Under the pieces are notes generated by a model that saw only the letters and a program-made list of their open reading frames with translations, searched no databases and was not told the origin of the DNA. Shown piece after piece: positions 54,070 through 64,000 of a stretch of DNA of 64,000 nt. Position numbers and translations under genes: made by a program. Each line of letters begins with the position of its first letter. Position 1 is the first letter of the stretch. The stretch spans positions 80,379,482 through 80,443,481 of the forward strand of contig NC_073626.1 in the NCBI RefSeq assembly GCF_029407905.1, given 5' to 3'. The DNA is from Bubalus kerabau. Taxonomy: Eukaryota; Chordata; Mammalia; Artiodactyla; Bovidae.

Positions 54070-55214
54070 TAGTAACCAGTGCTCTGATGTTCTCATCTCT
54101 TAGGATTTAAAAGTGGCACTGAAGGCAAGAGTCTGGTTGGACGTGCCAATCCAGATTACAGGAAATGGAACGCAGAAAAGTTCGAAACCCTTACCTCGGA
54201 TGATCTGCAAGTCTTTGATGCCCTTTTTCCTCCTCCTCCTTCCAAACCCCTCCAACAATCCTGAACAGAACTCTGACTTCTGTTATCTTACACTCCCTGA
54301 TAAGTCTTTTTAGAAGCTGATGGTCTACTTATGCCAAGCCACATCCATATGATGGTCCCCAAGACACACCATAGCAGAAGAAAAATACCATAAAATTAGA
54401 TAAAGCTAGATATTTGCAAATAACATTTTTAAAAAGCCCTCTCATTTGCATTAAAACAATGGAGCTTGATTTCATTCATTTCTGAACTGCTGAACTGGAT
54501 TGAGCATTTTCATTTTCTCAAATTTAGTAGTTAGACTTAAGTCTGTTATCCTGTAAACAGGGTTACCCAAAATGAGTCTCTATAATTATGGTGGGTTGCT
54601 GTGGCCCCAGATTTACCCTTTCATTATGTTAAACTGACATTGAAACCATTCTGGACAGTGTCAGGAATAAATGGTATAACACTGGCCTATTTGGAGCAAC
54701 TCTGTTGCTTTGCCCTTTAAGAATTAGGACACATGGTTGGCTTTTGTGTCCAGAGGGGAATGTTGGATGTTTAAGGCCCTGTTAGCATGTTCAGAGGCTG
54801 CCCTTGATTTGCAGCTAGTGGCCTCAGAAGCATCCATAACACCTTGACTGGGAATAACTAAGTCAAGGCAGCCCAGTAGGTTGATATGCAGGCTTCTGGA
54901 GCAGAGTTTCAATGCATCTTTAAACTTTGCTGCTGTATAACTTATCAGGCCTTGAAAGCATTAATACAGCTTCTGAACGAGTCCAGCATAAATGAGGAGG
55001 GCCAGAGGTGCCAGCAGCACAGAGTGGCTCACAGGTCCCCACCACCAGCGATGCAGAAGAATGAATTCCCTTTCTGGATTGCTCAGGGGAACTTTGGCCT
55101 CTAGCTTCTACTTCTGCCTTCAGCTGGTAACTGCTGCCAAAACCAGGGTCAGATTAGCCTTTTGGAAAGACAAGTATGAGAATTAGTGTCATTTCTTACA
55201 CGCCTTTGGGCTAG
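54070..55214. other. 1.1-kb low-copy interval
   Basis: No repeat family recognised. Several overlapping short frames at 54886-55186 show no recognisable domain. Balanced base composition makes this a possible place for conserved non-coding sequence. Confidence 0.45.
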
Positions 55215-55335
55215 GTAGTAACAGTTTGTTCGTCTGTGAAATAAAAAATTATAATAATTGCACTGTCTGTGGAAGCAATGAGATGTTTGTAAAGAATTTG
55301 GCACAACTCTCAATAAATAGAGGTCACTGGCATTA
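55215..55335 (+). repeat. MIR SINE fragment
   Basis: TTGTTCGTCTGTGAAATAAAAA, TTGTAAAGAATTTGGCACAAC, CTCAATAAATAGAGG. Confidence 0.75.
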
Positions 55336-55449
55336 AGAAGGTTGCTTTAGTAGTTACCTGAACAGGGTAATTTTAATTGTTCCTTGTCTAAAAGAGGACC
55401 TGCCCTTCTGATGTGATGCATGACGTTTTATAACTAAAAATTCACTTTT

Positions 55450-55475
55450 GGGGCTTCCCTGGTGGCTCAGGATCT
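55450..55475 (+). repeat. Bov-tA head stub
   Basis: GGGGCTTCCCTGGTGGCTCAG only; the remainder of the SINE is absent. It may be a deletion remnant. Confidence 0.6.
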
Positions 55476-55684
55476 CTGGTGGTGAGCAGGGTCCTGGGAA
55501 AATGGGTCCTGGGCAAACTAGCCCTTTTCAGAGGGAGTAAGGGAGGGAAGAGAGGCCTGAAGAGGACATTGTTGTGAGGGAAAGAGGTCCTCACAGCCTG
55601 TGGGAGGATCCCTGGGGACAGATGCCTTCCCCACTTTTGAATGGCCTTGTTCTTTCAGCTTTTGGTGGAAAGATCTCTGGCCTG

Positions 55685-55750
55685 GAGACCATCTCTAGTC
55701 CTCGTTTGCTTAATGACCTTGGGCAAGTCACTACTTATCTCTGGGCCCCC
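55685..55750 (+). repeat. MIR-like fragment
   Basis: AATGACCTTGGGCAAGTCAC, TACTTATCTCTGGGCCCC: the MIR segment after the B box. Confidence 0.65.
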
Positions 55751-56096
55751 GTTATCGCTAAAACTTCCACCAACGCTAAAACTCTTTAATTTTGCAGAAA
55801 AGCTTGTGCAGTTACAAGACTGGTTGATCTACTCAGGCCACTTAGCCGAAGTGACCCGGACTTGAGTGAACCTTTCTTTAGTCATGGGTGGAATGAGGCG
55901 ACCTATTTATTGAGTCACTTTTATTCCTTTATCATCAGCTGCAAATTGCATGACTCAAGGCTCATTAATGTTTTTCTAAAATTATCATGGGATTCCTGTC
56001 CTAATTCCTGGCTGTCTTTAAAAATTAGAGATGGGGTGAATACTGAGCTTGTAGGATTGTCTCCATTCCCATTACTATTGAGGCTCTCTTTGCTTT
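55751..56096. other. No clear feature
   Basis: Low-copy sequence upstream of the L3/CR1-type coding remnant. Part of it may belong to that element. Confidence 0.4.
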
Positions 56097-56231
56097 GATC
56101 CAGATGGTGTGGTGGCTCGATTCTCCCAGTGCCTGGCTGAGTTTCGGACGTGGTTAAGAACCAACTGGTTGAGGTTCAAAGCAGACAAGATGGATGTGAT
56201 GCTGATAGGCAGGGGCATACTTGGAGATTAA
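56097..56231 (+). pseudogene. L3/CR1-type LINE reverse transcriptase remnant
   Basis: An unbroken 44-codon frame contains the string FSQCLAEFRTWLRTNWLRF followed by KADKMDVMLIG. This is the conserved segment that follows the YADD box in CR1/L2/L3-type reverse transcriptases (general form: W-x-x-x-N-x-L-x-L-N-x-x-K-T-E-V-x-L-x-G). The Lys-Met-Asp-Val here replaces the usual Lys-Thr-Glu-Val. The family is older than placental mammals, so a frame of this length without stops is noteworthy but may be chance. The 3' end of a same-strand L3/CR1-type element lies at 59755, with two BovB insertions between. Confidence 0.65.
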
Positions 56232-56982
56232 GGGAGGGAAAGTCCAAACTCACTCAAGTATATAAATGTTATATTACTCTTCCAGTGTTTGAGAACTGTT
56301 GATGGGCCAATAATTTCTAGAGTTTGGATGAGATTAAAAAATCATGTCAACAATATAAAAACTATCAAAATAACACTTTGTGATAATTTGATAAAATGGA
56401 GCCACTGGATAAAACTGTATGTAAAAATTACAAACAGGAAAACCAGAACTGTTCTTTGCAGAACCAAAAGGCTATATACTTGTTTTGGGGTAGTGTTAAT
56501 AAAAATCAAACTGAGAAAAAGATGACCCAAATTGTTGCATAAATGTGGGACTTCCACATCTATGTAATGCATTACTGCTTTGTAATTTACATGCTGCCTG
56601 CTACAGTAAAGGTAAAACTCAATTTATCTAAAATGTCATTTTTAAAAATAGGTGAAGTTTTCTGACATTTAGGTATCCTCAGTCTAATTAGTAGTTACCT
56701 GTGTATTTTTACTTGCACATCATGTATAGGCTGTCACTTTTAAATAAAAATTTAAGGAAATAGTCTCAAAAGGGACTCTGAAAATTGTTAGATACAGAAT
56801 TTGGTTTTAGGGTTTTGAATGTACTATATTAATCTATTTCATTAAAACAGCCCCAGAGTCTAAATTGTTGCAAGTATTTTCTTGATGCATTTTGAGAGGT
56901 ACTTTTTTGAATTTCATAACATGTGTATATAGTATTCCTTATATCTGAATCAGGAATTGGTCCTGAAAGGTTATATTTCTTC
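56232..56982. other. AT-rich interval
   Basis: No gene. If the L3/CR1 reading is right, this would be decayed internal LINE sequence; I see no direct match. Confidence 0.4.
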
Positions 56983-56990
56983 AGATCAGA

Positions 56991-57641
56991 TCAGTCGCTC
57001 AGTCGTGTCCGACTCTTTGCGACCCCATGAATCGAAGCACACCAGGCCTCCCTGTCCGTCACCAACTCCCGGAGTTCACTCAGACTCACGTCCATCGAGT
57101 TGGTGATGCCATCCAGCCATCTCACCCTCTGTTGTCCCCTTCTCCTCCTGCCCTCAATCCCTCCCAGCATCAGAGTCTTTTCCAATGAGTCAACTCTTCG
57201 CATGAGGTGGCCAAAGTACTGGCATTTCAGCTTTAGCATCATTCCTTCCAAAGAAATCCCAGGGCTGATCTCCTTCAGAATGGACTGGTTGGATCTCCTT
57301 GCAGTCCAAGGGACTCTCAAGAGTCTTCTCCAACACCACAGTTCAAAAGCATCAATTCTTCGGTGCTCAGCTTTCTTCACAGTCCAACTCTCACATCCAT
57401 ACATGACCACTGGAAAAACCATAGCCTTGACTAGAACAACCTTTGTTGGCAAAATAATGTCTCTGCTTTTCAATATGCTATCTAGGTTGGTCATAACTTT
57501 CCTTCCAAGGAGTAAGCGTCTTTTAATTTCATGGCTGCAGTCACCATCTGCAGTGATTTTGGAGCCCAGAAAAATAAAGTCTGACACTGTTTCCACTGTT
57601 TCCCCATCTATTTCCCATGAAGTGGTGGGACCAGATGCCAT
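56991..57641 (-). pseudogene. BovB ORF C-terminal part
   Basis: 216 codons after the frameshift: the motifs DFIFLGSKITADGDCSHEIK, VMYGCESWTVKKAEHRRID and a zinc-finger-poor basic C-terminus (EGRRRRGQQRVRWLDG), up to SRTRLSD. This is the region downstream of the RT catalytic core, and its function in BovB is poorly known. It is in a different frame from the RT part because of a one-base deletion near 57665. Confidence 0.87.
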
Positions 57642-57865
57642 GATCTTAGTTTTCTGAATGTTGAGTTTAAGCCAACTTTTTCACTCTCCACTTTCACTTT
57701 CATCAAGAGGCTTTTGAGTTCCTCTTCACTTTCTGCCATAAGGGTGGTGTCATCTGCATATCTGAGGTTATTGATATTTCTCCCAGCAATCTTGATTCCA
57801 GCTTGTGCTTCTTCCAGTCCAGCGTTTCTCATGATGCACTCTGCATATAAGTTAAATAAACAGGG

Positions 57866-58708
57866 TCACAATATACAGCCTTGACGAACTCCTTTTCCTA
57901 TTTGGAACCAGTCTGTTGTTCCATGTCCAGTTCTAACTGTTGCTTCCTGACCTGCATACAAATTTTTCAAGAGGCAGATCAGGTGGTCTGGTATTCCCAT
58001 CTTTTGAAGAATTTTCCACAGTTTATTGTGATCCACATAGTCAAAGGCTTTGGCATAGTCAATAAAGCAGAAATAGATGTTTTTCTGGAACTCTCTTGCT
58101 TTTTCTATGATCCAGCAGATGTTGGCAATTTGATCTCTGGTTCCCCTGCCTTTTCTAAAACCAGCTTGAACATCAGGAAGTTCACGTTTCACATATTGCT
58201 GAAGCCTGGTTTGGAGAATTTTGAGCATTACTTTACTAGTGTGTGAGATGAGTGCAATTGTGCGGTAGTTTGAGCATTCTTTGGCATTGCCTTTCTTTGG
58301 GATTGGAATGAAAACTGACCTTTTCCAGTCCTGTGGCCACTGCTGAGTTCTCCAAATGTGCTGGCATATTGAGTGCAGCACTTTCACAGCATCATCTTTC
58401 AGGATTTGGAATAGCTCAACTGGAATTCCATCACCTCCTCTAGCTTTGTTTGTAGTGATGCTTTCTAAGGCCCACTTGACTTCACATTCCAGGATGTCTG
58501 GCTCTAGGTCAGTGATCACACCATTGTGATTATCTGGGTTGTGAAGATCTTTTTTGTACAGTTCTTCTGTGTATTCTTGCCATCTCTTCTTAATATCTTC
58601 TGCTTCTGTTAGGTCCATACCATTTCTGTCCTTTATCGAGCTCATCTTTGCATGAAATGTTCCTTTGGTATCTCTGATTTTCTTGAAGAGATCCCTAGTC
58701 TTTCCCAT
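57866..58708 (-). pseudogene. BovB reverse transcriptase domain, prematurely stopped
   Basis: 280 codons with RT motifs in order: ARGGDGIPVELFQILKDDAV (residues ~90-110), WKRSVFIPIPKKGNAKECSN, the YRTIALISHTSKV motif, QAGFRKGRGTRDQIAN, CFIDYAKAFDYVDHNKLW (motif A, catalytic Asp) and GKGVRQGCIL (motif B) at the end. A TGA replaces a Ser codon right after GCIL. The YADD box (motif C) lies beyond it at 57749-57760, in the short frame 57608-57832. RTE-clade RT; the enzyme would nick DNA and copy BovB (and Bov-A/Bov-tA) RNA. Inactive here. Confidence 0.9.
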
Positions 58709-58740
58709 TCTGTTGTTTTCCTCTATTTCTTTGCATTGCC

Positions 58741-59236
58741 AGGTTTATTAATTGGTTAGTTTGGGGTACTGGTTGAAGAAAAATTGAGACCTTAAAATGC
58801 TTTTGTTAAAAGCAAAATTGTTAAATAACTTTTTTAATGGAATATGAAGTAAATTGCGTAAAAATAGTTTCCCAATATAATAGCAATTTTGAATAACTTA
58901 ATGTGGTAAAAGTTAATGTAAGTTTGCCTGAAAATAAGGAAGCCTTTAGGTGGGGAATGGGAGCTAAAGAGGCGTTTATTCAGGCTTTGTAGTGATTTTT
59001 ATTTTGCTTTGTTTTGGGACATTAGTCACAAATCTCACATATAATTAGAATTAACCACACCTTTTTGCTTAACTGTAAATATTTTACAGAACTACCTAAG
59101 AGAATTCTAACAGAACTACCATTTTGGATATCACAATAATAAGGACTATAAACTATAATAATTTTAAACAGCTCATATGTAATGGTGAATTTTCTCATGC
59201 CTTCAACTCTGTAATGTTTCCTTTTCTGCTCCTCTA
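58741..59236. other. No recognised feature
   Basis: AT-rich interval between two BovB insertions; possibly internal sequence of an old L3/CR1-type element. Confidence 0.4.
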
Positions 59237-59540
59237 GTATCAGTTCAGTCAGTTCAGTCACTCAGTCATGTCCGACTCTTTGCGACCCCATGAACCTCAG
59301 CATGCCATGCTTCCCTGTCCATCACCAACTCCCAGAGTTCACTCAAACTCACATGCATCAAGTTGGTGATGCCATCCAGCCATCTCATCCTCTGTCGTCC
59401 CCTTCTCCTCCTGCCCCCAATCCCTCCCAGCATCAGAGTCTTTTCCAATGAGTCAACTCTTCACATGAGGTGGCCAAAGTACTGGAGTTTCAGCTTCAGC
59501 ATCATTCCTTCCAAAGAACACCCAGGACTGATCTCCTTAT
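59237..59540 (-). repeat. BovB LINE 3' end
   Basis: Reverse copy from the (CAGTT)n terminus to the ORF C-terminus (AGCATCATTCCTTCCAAAG). Short TATCAG repeats at both edges may be the target-site copies. Confidence 0.93.
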
Positions 59541-59754
59541 CAGCAGTCTTTAAAGATTTATTTTTTGGTAACCCAAGTATAAATATTGAGTGTTTGTATT
59601 TGGATACAAAGAAGACATCTGTTGAATTAATCCAAAGTGCTGAAGAACTCAGGGTAAGGGGTGACTATAACAAGGAGGTAGATTCTGATAAAAAGAAGAA
59701 TGTTCCAAACATTAGAGGTTTTTTGGAGAACAGCCTTTTTACGAGACGCTGAGT

Positions 59755-59880
59755 ACATTGGAGGTGTTTAAGCATAGGCAGGAAAGCCTGGTAGTGGGGA
59801 ATGAAGGATTCCTGCCCAGACAGTTTAGAAACTGACTAAAGATCTCTATGGTCCCATCCAACATTAAAATTCTGTGACTA
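59755..59880 (+). repeat. L3/CR1-type LINE 3' end
   Basis: TTGGAGGTGTTTAAGCATAGGC, GAAGGATTCCTGCCCAGAC, ATGGTCCCATCCAACATTAA and AATTCTGTGACTAATG match the conserved 3' end of the CR1/L3 group (AGGTGTTCAAG...GGTCCCTTCCAAC...ATTCTATGA). It is mammal-wide in age. Confidence 0.72.
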
Positions 59881-59952
59881 ATGAATAGTTAATTTATACG
59901 TATTTGATACTGAAGAGGTATACAAGAGTTTTGAGAAAGACTTTGCGTTCTT

Positions 59953-60108
59953 TAAGACCCAGGTTTGATCCATGGGTTGGGAAGATTCCCTAGAGAAGGA
60001 AATGCCAGCCCACTTGAATACTTTTGCCTGGAGAATCCCATGGACAGAGGAGCCTGGTGGGCTACAGTCCAGAAGTTGCAAAGAGTTGGACACGACTGAG
60101 CGACTAAC
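59953..60108 (+). repeat. Bov-tA SINE, head missing
   Basis: Begins at the B-box side (GACCCAGGTTTGATCCATGG) and ends GACACGACTGAGCGACTAAC. Confidence 0.92.
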
Positions 60109-60120
60109 ATATGACACATG

Positions 60121-60445
60121 ACTGGTGGCTCAGTGGCTCAGAATCCACCTGCCAGTGCAGGAGACATGGGTTTGATCCCTGATCCAGGAAGATCTCACAT
60201 GCCACAGAGCAATTAAGCTTGTGCACCACAACTACTGAACCTGTGCTCTAGAGCCTGGCGGCCGCAACTACTCAGCCCACACGCTGCAAGTACTGAAGCC
60301 GTGCACCCTAGAGTCCAAGCGTTCAGCAACAAGAGAAGCCACTGCAACGAGAAGCCCGTACATCACAACTAGAGAGTGGCTCCCACTCACTGCTCTAGTG
60401 AAGAGCCTGTGCAGCAACAAGGACCCAGTACAGCCAAAAAATTAC
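60121..60445 (+). repeat. Long CHR (CHRL-type) SINE
   Basis: ACTGGTGGCTCAGTGGCTCAG head, GCGGCCGCAACTACTCAGCC, AGAGAAGCCACTGCAACGAG and GTACAGCCAAAAAATTAC. GC-rich for this region. Confidence 0.9.
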
Positions 60446-60907
60446 TTTTAAAAATCACAATGTCTTGGTAAGTGGAAACACTTCCATGAGAGAGAACACT
60501 GAAAACTGGCAGCCATTTACACATTAGTCAGAGTAAACTAATCTTATTTTGATAGGGACTGATAGGGGCACTGGGTCCTTTGGAGAAGAGAAAAGATTTC
60601 ACACTGAGTAGAGGAAAAGCAAAGAGTATTAAGGCTCTGGTCCCTACAGATAAACTTCTTTGACTTTAGAGTTATATACAGAGTTCCTCGATTTCCCTGA
60701 TGTCTGTGCCCCTTTGAAAAGAAATGTCATCTAGTGATCTATGTGTATTTAGTCTCATGGTTCCCTCGCTCCATTATTAACCACTCATTAACTTATTTGC
60801 TTAACTTAGAGCAAGACTGGAAACAGTGTGGGAGAGGGACCCCAGATCTGCAGATGTATAATGCCATAATTAATATTTGTCTTTGAAGAAATATAATAGG
60901 CATTATG
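60446..60907. other. No recognised feature
   Basis: Low-copy DNA; no supported gene. Confidence 0.45.
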
Positions 60908-60976
60908 TATATATACACACACACACATATACATATATGTACACAAACTCTCTCCCTCTCTCTCTATATATGTGTT
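60908..60976. repeat. Compound TA/CA/TC microsatellite
   Basis: (TA)n, (CA)n, (CT)n and (TA)n units in a row; likely polymorphic. Confidence 0.9.
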
Positions 60977-61155
60977 AGTCACTCAATTTTGTCTGACTCT
61001 CTGCAACCCTACAGACTGTAGCCCAACCAGGCTTCTCTGTCCATGGAATTCTCCAAGCAAGAATACTGGAGTGGGTTGCCTTGCCCTTCCCGATCCAGGA
61101 CTCAAATCCTACATTGCAGGCAGATTCTTTACTGCCTGAACCACAGGAGGGCCCC
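60977..61155 (-). repeat. Bov-tA SINE
   Basis: Reverse, from GTTAGTCACTCAATTTTGTC to AACCACAGGAGGGCCC, with a short internal loss around GGATCTTCCC. Confidence 0.92.
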
Positions 61156-61156
61156 C

Positions 61157-61554
61157 TTTTGTTCCAATATGGTGCTTATTGAATAATATTCAACATAGCT
61201 GAGTTGTCAAACAATAAATGCCTGGGATAGCAGCTAGGTAAGACCAATACATATCTACAGATTTTATCTGGAGCTAATTACTCAGAAAAGACACAGTTCA
61301 ATTGTACGAATATTTATACTTCCTAAAATGAACCTATCTGATTAGAAGTCAGAATAGGGGGTTGCCCTTGGGGGAAGTGACTGAAAGGGTTAAAGGGGAG
61401 CTTTCTGTGATGTTGATAATGTTATATTTCTTGGTCTGGTGCTGACTACATGAATTAACTTACGAAAAATTTATCTAACGGTATACCTAATGATTTGTGT
61501 GTGTGTTTTATTCTTTAATTTAAAAAGTTTACTTAGAAGAATATAGATTGTCTA
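61157..61554. other. No recognised feature
   Basis: Low-copy sequence with a short (TG)n at 61496-61507. Confidence 0.45.
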
Positions 61555-61564
61555 GTTACCATCT

Positions 61565-61698
61565 CAGAGAAGGCAATGGCACCCCACTCCAGTACTCTTG
61601 CCTGGAAAATCCCATGGCCGGGGGAGCCTGTTGGGCTGCCGTCTATGGGATCGCATGGAGTCGGACACGACTGAAGCGACTTAGCAGCAGCAGCAGCA
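61565..61698 (+). repeat. Single-monomer Bov-A SINE with TSD
   Basis: As at 20619: first-monomer head (AGAGAAGGCAATGGCACCCC) fused to second-monomer tail (GAAGCGACTTAGCAGCAGC). A perfect GTTACCATCT duplication flanks it at 61555-61564 and 61699-61708. Confidence 0.95.
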
Positions 61699-61845
61699 GT
61701 TACCATCTATATGAAAGACCTTTAGGTGCTATATTTTATACTTTCATTAAAGTAAAAATTGAAGCAAGTAGTGGGAAGGCAGAGGTGCGATGATTGTATT
61801 TAATCCTCCACTGTTGCTCTTTTATTGTCTCCTGGAAGTCCATGC

Positions 61846-62056
61846 ATGCTTGTTCAGTCGTGTCTGACTCTTTGCAATCCCATGGACTGCAGCCCACCAG
61901 GTTCCTCTGTCCATGGGGTTTTCCAGGCAAGAATACTGGAATGGGTTGCCATTTCCTCCTCCAGAGGATCTTCCCAACCCAGGGATCAAACCCAAGCCTC
62001 CTGAGTCTCCTACATGGGCAGGTGAATTCTTTCACTGCTGAGCTACCTAGGAAGCC
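61846..62056 (-). repeat. Bov-tA SINE
   Basis: Reverse, full length, from ATGCTTGTTCAGTCGTG to GAGCTACCTAGGAAGCC. Confidence 0.95.
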
Positions 62057-63054
62057 AAAGAGCTAAATTTATTTAAGAAACGTAACAGATAAAAATCTAC
62101 CTCTTGGACATCTTTTGACTAAATTGTATTGGAAGATACACAGGTTTATGATTATTACCATGAGCCACCGGTTAGAAATGTTTATCATCTGTTTGGCCAT
62201 CTTTTTAAGTGCACTTATCTCATTGTCTTTCCACCCCCTCAGTAACGGAGATGGTAATTCCTCATCTGATCCTTGCAAGGACATGGTTTATGGATAGAGG
62301 AGGGGCAGACGTGCTAGATGTAAAGCCATGAGTTGAGCAGAGCCCTTTTAGATGTTCAGCATGTTTCTCTGCTTCTGCTCCTCAAAGTGTGAAGGCTTGT
62401 ACAGGGCAGGTCCGAGCATATTTTTCTTGAAATGAATGTTAGCATAGAAGGGAGTGGGAATTAATGGGTTTTTATCAAGAAATAGGAGGAGGAGGCGGCT
62501 GAATGCTATTGATGTGGAGCTGACTACGGCCTGCCACCTATTTCTCATTCTTTGATCTTTTGCCATGATTTCCACCTTTAAAAGTTTTAATTAAGGCTTT
62601 GCCATGGAAAATATGGCAACCTTATGGGCCCACCAGAGTATGTTCAGTCCCTGAAGTTTAATAGATTTTACCATCTAAATTAATTGTAGGCAACCTGGGC
62701 CATTTTATATTTAAAAATAACTATCAGTTTTCTGGAAATGTAGTGACAGTTATCCCCAGGTTCTGTATTCTCATGTGTTAGCTACAGTTTTGTTAATATG
62801 ACAACTCACTGTATGACTTTTTTTTTTTTCATCCAGAGTTGCTAAAACATTCTTTTGAAATGTAGGGGGAATTCCGTCAATTTCACTTTCCCTTTTTTGG
62901 TTGAAATAAAAAACATTAATTAAAAAAATATACATGTCAGCTTTAGCAACAAAACCTGTTCTTATATCACTTGAAACATTCAAAAATGGCAAGAACCTTG
63001 TCAACATTTTAATTTGGCTCATGTAATCATTTGCCCCCTTTGGCTCCCTGTATT
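62057..63054. other. 1-kb low-copy interval
   Basis: No gene and no repeat recognised beyond T-tracts at 62818-62830 and 63053-63060. Confidence 0.45.
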
Positions 63055-63151
63055 TTTTTTCAGTTTTTTCCAGGTATGACTGACAAACAAAATTATAAGA
63101 TATTTAAACTGTACAATGTAATGATTTGATACATGTATACATTGTGAAACC
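63055..63151 (-). repeat. L1 3' end fragment
   Basis: T-rich tail, then AGGTATGACTGACAAACAAAATT, TAAACTGTACAATGTAATG, TACATGTATACATTGTGAAA: the reversed end of an L1M 3' UTR. A BovB begins directly after it. Confidence 0.75.
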
Positions 63152-64000
63152 TATATGCAGGTCAGGAAGCAACAGTTAGAACTGGACATGGAACAACAGA
63201 CTGGTTCCAAATAGGAAAAGGAGTACGTCAAGGCTGCATATTGTCACCCTGCTTATTGAACTTATATGCGGAGTACATTATGAGAAACGCTGGGCTGGAA
63301 GAAGCACAAGCTGGAATCAAGATTGCCGGGAGAAATATCAATAAGCTCAGATATGCAGATGACACCACCCTTATGGCAGAAAGTGAAGAGGAACTCAAAA
63401 GCCTCTTGATAAAAGGGAAAGAGGAAAGTGAAAAAGTTGGCTTAAAGCTCAACATTCAGAAAACAAAGATCATGGCATCTGGTCCCACCACTTCATGGGA
63501 AATAGATGGGGAAACAGTGGAAACAGTGTCAGACTTTATTTTGGGGGGCTCCAAAATCACTACAGATGGTGACTGCAGCCATGAAATTAAAAGATGCTTG
63601 CTCCTTGGAAGGAAATTTATGACCAACCTAGACAGCATAATAAAAAGCAGAGACATTACTTTGTCTACAAAGGTCCTTCTAGTCAAGGCTATGGTTTTTC
63701 CTGTGGTCATGTATGGATGTGAGAGCTGGACTGTGAAGAAGGCTGAGCGCCGAAGAATTGATGCTTTTGAACTGTGGTGTTGGAGAAGACTCTTGAGAGT
63801 CCCTTGGACTGCAAGGAGATCCAACCAGTCCATCCTAAAGGAGATCAGTCTGGGCACCTCATGTGAAGAGTTGACTCATTGGAAAATACCCTGATGCTGG
63901 AGGGATTGGGGGCAGGAGGAGAAGGGGATGACAGAGGATGAGATGGCTGGATGGCATCACCGACTCGATGGACATGAGTTTGAGTAAACTCCAGGATTTG
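63152..64000 (+). mobile_element. BovB LINE, cut by window end
   Basis: Starts in RT at TATATGCAGGTCAGGAAGC and reaches the 3' UTR (CTGGATGGCATCACCGACTC) at the window edge. A ~30-bp deletion after ATCAGTCTGGGC removes the AAGCTGAAACTCC segment. Confidence 0.94.
63241..63894 (+). pseudogene. BovB reverse transcriptase C-terminal fragment
   Basis: 217 codons: SPCLLNLYAEYIMRNAGLEE, the catalytic YADD box (63352-63363), SDFILGGSKITTDGDCSHEI (GG replaces the usual FL) and VMYGCESWTVKKAERRRID, ending after EELTHWKIP because of the small deletion. The upstream RT motifs A and B are only partly present, so the piece is not functional. Confidence 0.88.

Larger units (their letters stand above)
56983..58740 (-). 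mobile_element. BovB LINE, 1.76 kb, lightly damaged
   Basis: Reverse BovB from the (GATCA)n-type 3' terminus at 56983-56992 up to the region before the RT domain (58740). It is close to consensus, so it is relatively young. The coding part is open except for one in-frame TGA at 57866-57868 and one single-base deletion near 57665. 5' truncation removed the endonuclease. Confidence 0.95.

Noticed and set aside
57100..57657. 185-codon plus-strand open frame
   Set aside because: Antisense of the BovB ORF at 56991-57641; same recurring shadow.
63456..63857. 133-codon minus-strand open frame
   Set aside because: Antisense of the BovB ORF at 63241-63894.
62057..64000. Search for an LRP2 first exon (signal peptide and LDL-receptor class A repeats)
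   Set aside because: No such coding text on either strand; the gene, if nearby, lies outside the window.

Overview
This is nuclear DNA of a bovid ruminant (cattle, sheep, goat or a close relative). The window is crowded with BovB LINEs, BovB-derived Bov-A2 and Bov-tA SINEs, tRNA-derived CHR SINEs and artiodactyl L1 3' ends, and the first two groups are diagnostic of ruminants. It also holds mammal-wide relics: MIR, L2, MER5A, Tigger1, MaLR-type LTR and L3/CR1-type LINE pieces. There is no bacterial, viral or CRISPR-like content.

One host gene is recognisable. Inside a CpG island at about 2.2-2.9 kb, the minus strand carries the first coding exon of BBS5, a BBSome subunit needed for ciliary trafficking. 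The exon has 59 coding nt (2562-2620), a good start context, a canonical GTGAGT donor and an RFX X-box-like motif 38 bp upstream of the ATG. BBS5 therefore runs leftwards out of the window: 1-2561 is intron 1 and everything to the right is upstream intergenic DNA. In human the upstream neighbour is LRP2, so the right side probably leads towards LRP2 (inference). I found no LRP2 exon.

Layout: 0-3.4 kb, BBS5 5' end and SINEs. 3.6-7.9 kb, an L1 nested in BovB, a MaLR-like LTR, old L1 and a hAT miniature element with its 8-bp duplication. 8-16 kb, sparse sequence with Bov-A2/Bov-tA, MER5A and MIR. 16-20 kb, L1 and BovB. 21.3-25.3 kb, an L3/CR1-type relic beside a 3-kb minus-strand L1 broken by three SINEs. 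25-31.9 kb, SINE clusters. 32.0-34.4 kb, a near full-length Tigger1 with a decayed transposase. 36.0-38.1 kb, a 2-kb BovB. 40-46 kb, nested Bov-tA, LTR fragments, an unidentified protein-like stretch, a Bov-A trimer and a BovB carrying an orphan A-rich tail insertion. 46-56 kb, mostly low-copy sequence with scattered MIRs and a BovB with a clear 12-bp duplication. 56.1-59.9 kb, two L3/CR1-type LINE pieces separated by two BovB copies. 60-64 kb, SINEs and a BovB running off the right edge.

All long open reading frames outside BBS5 belong to mobile-element proteins (BovB or L1 reverse transcriptase, Tigger1 transposase), and all are truncated or broken. I see no new multi-gene system. The most informative items are the BBS5 promoter, the reconstructable insertion histories, the orphan tail insertion, the possibly single L3/CR1 element, and an unidentified protein-like stretch near 42 kb.
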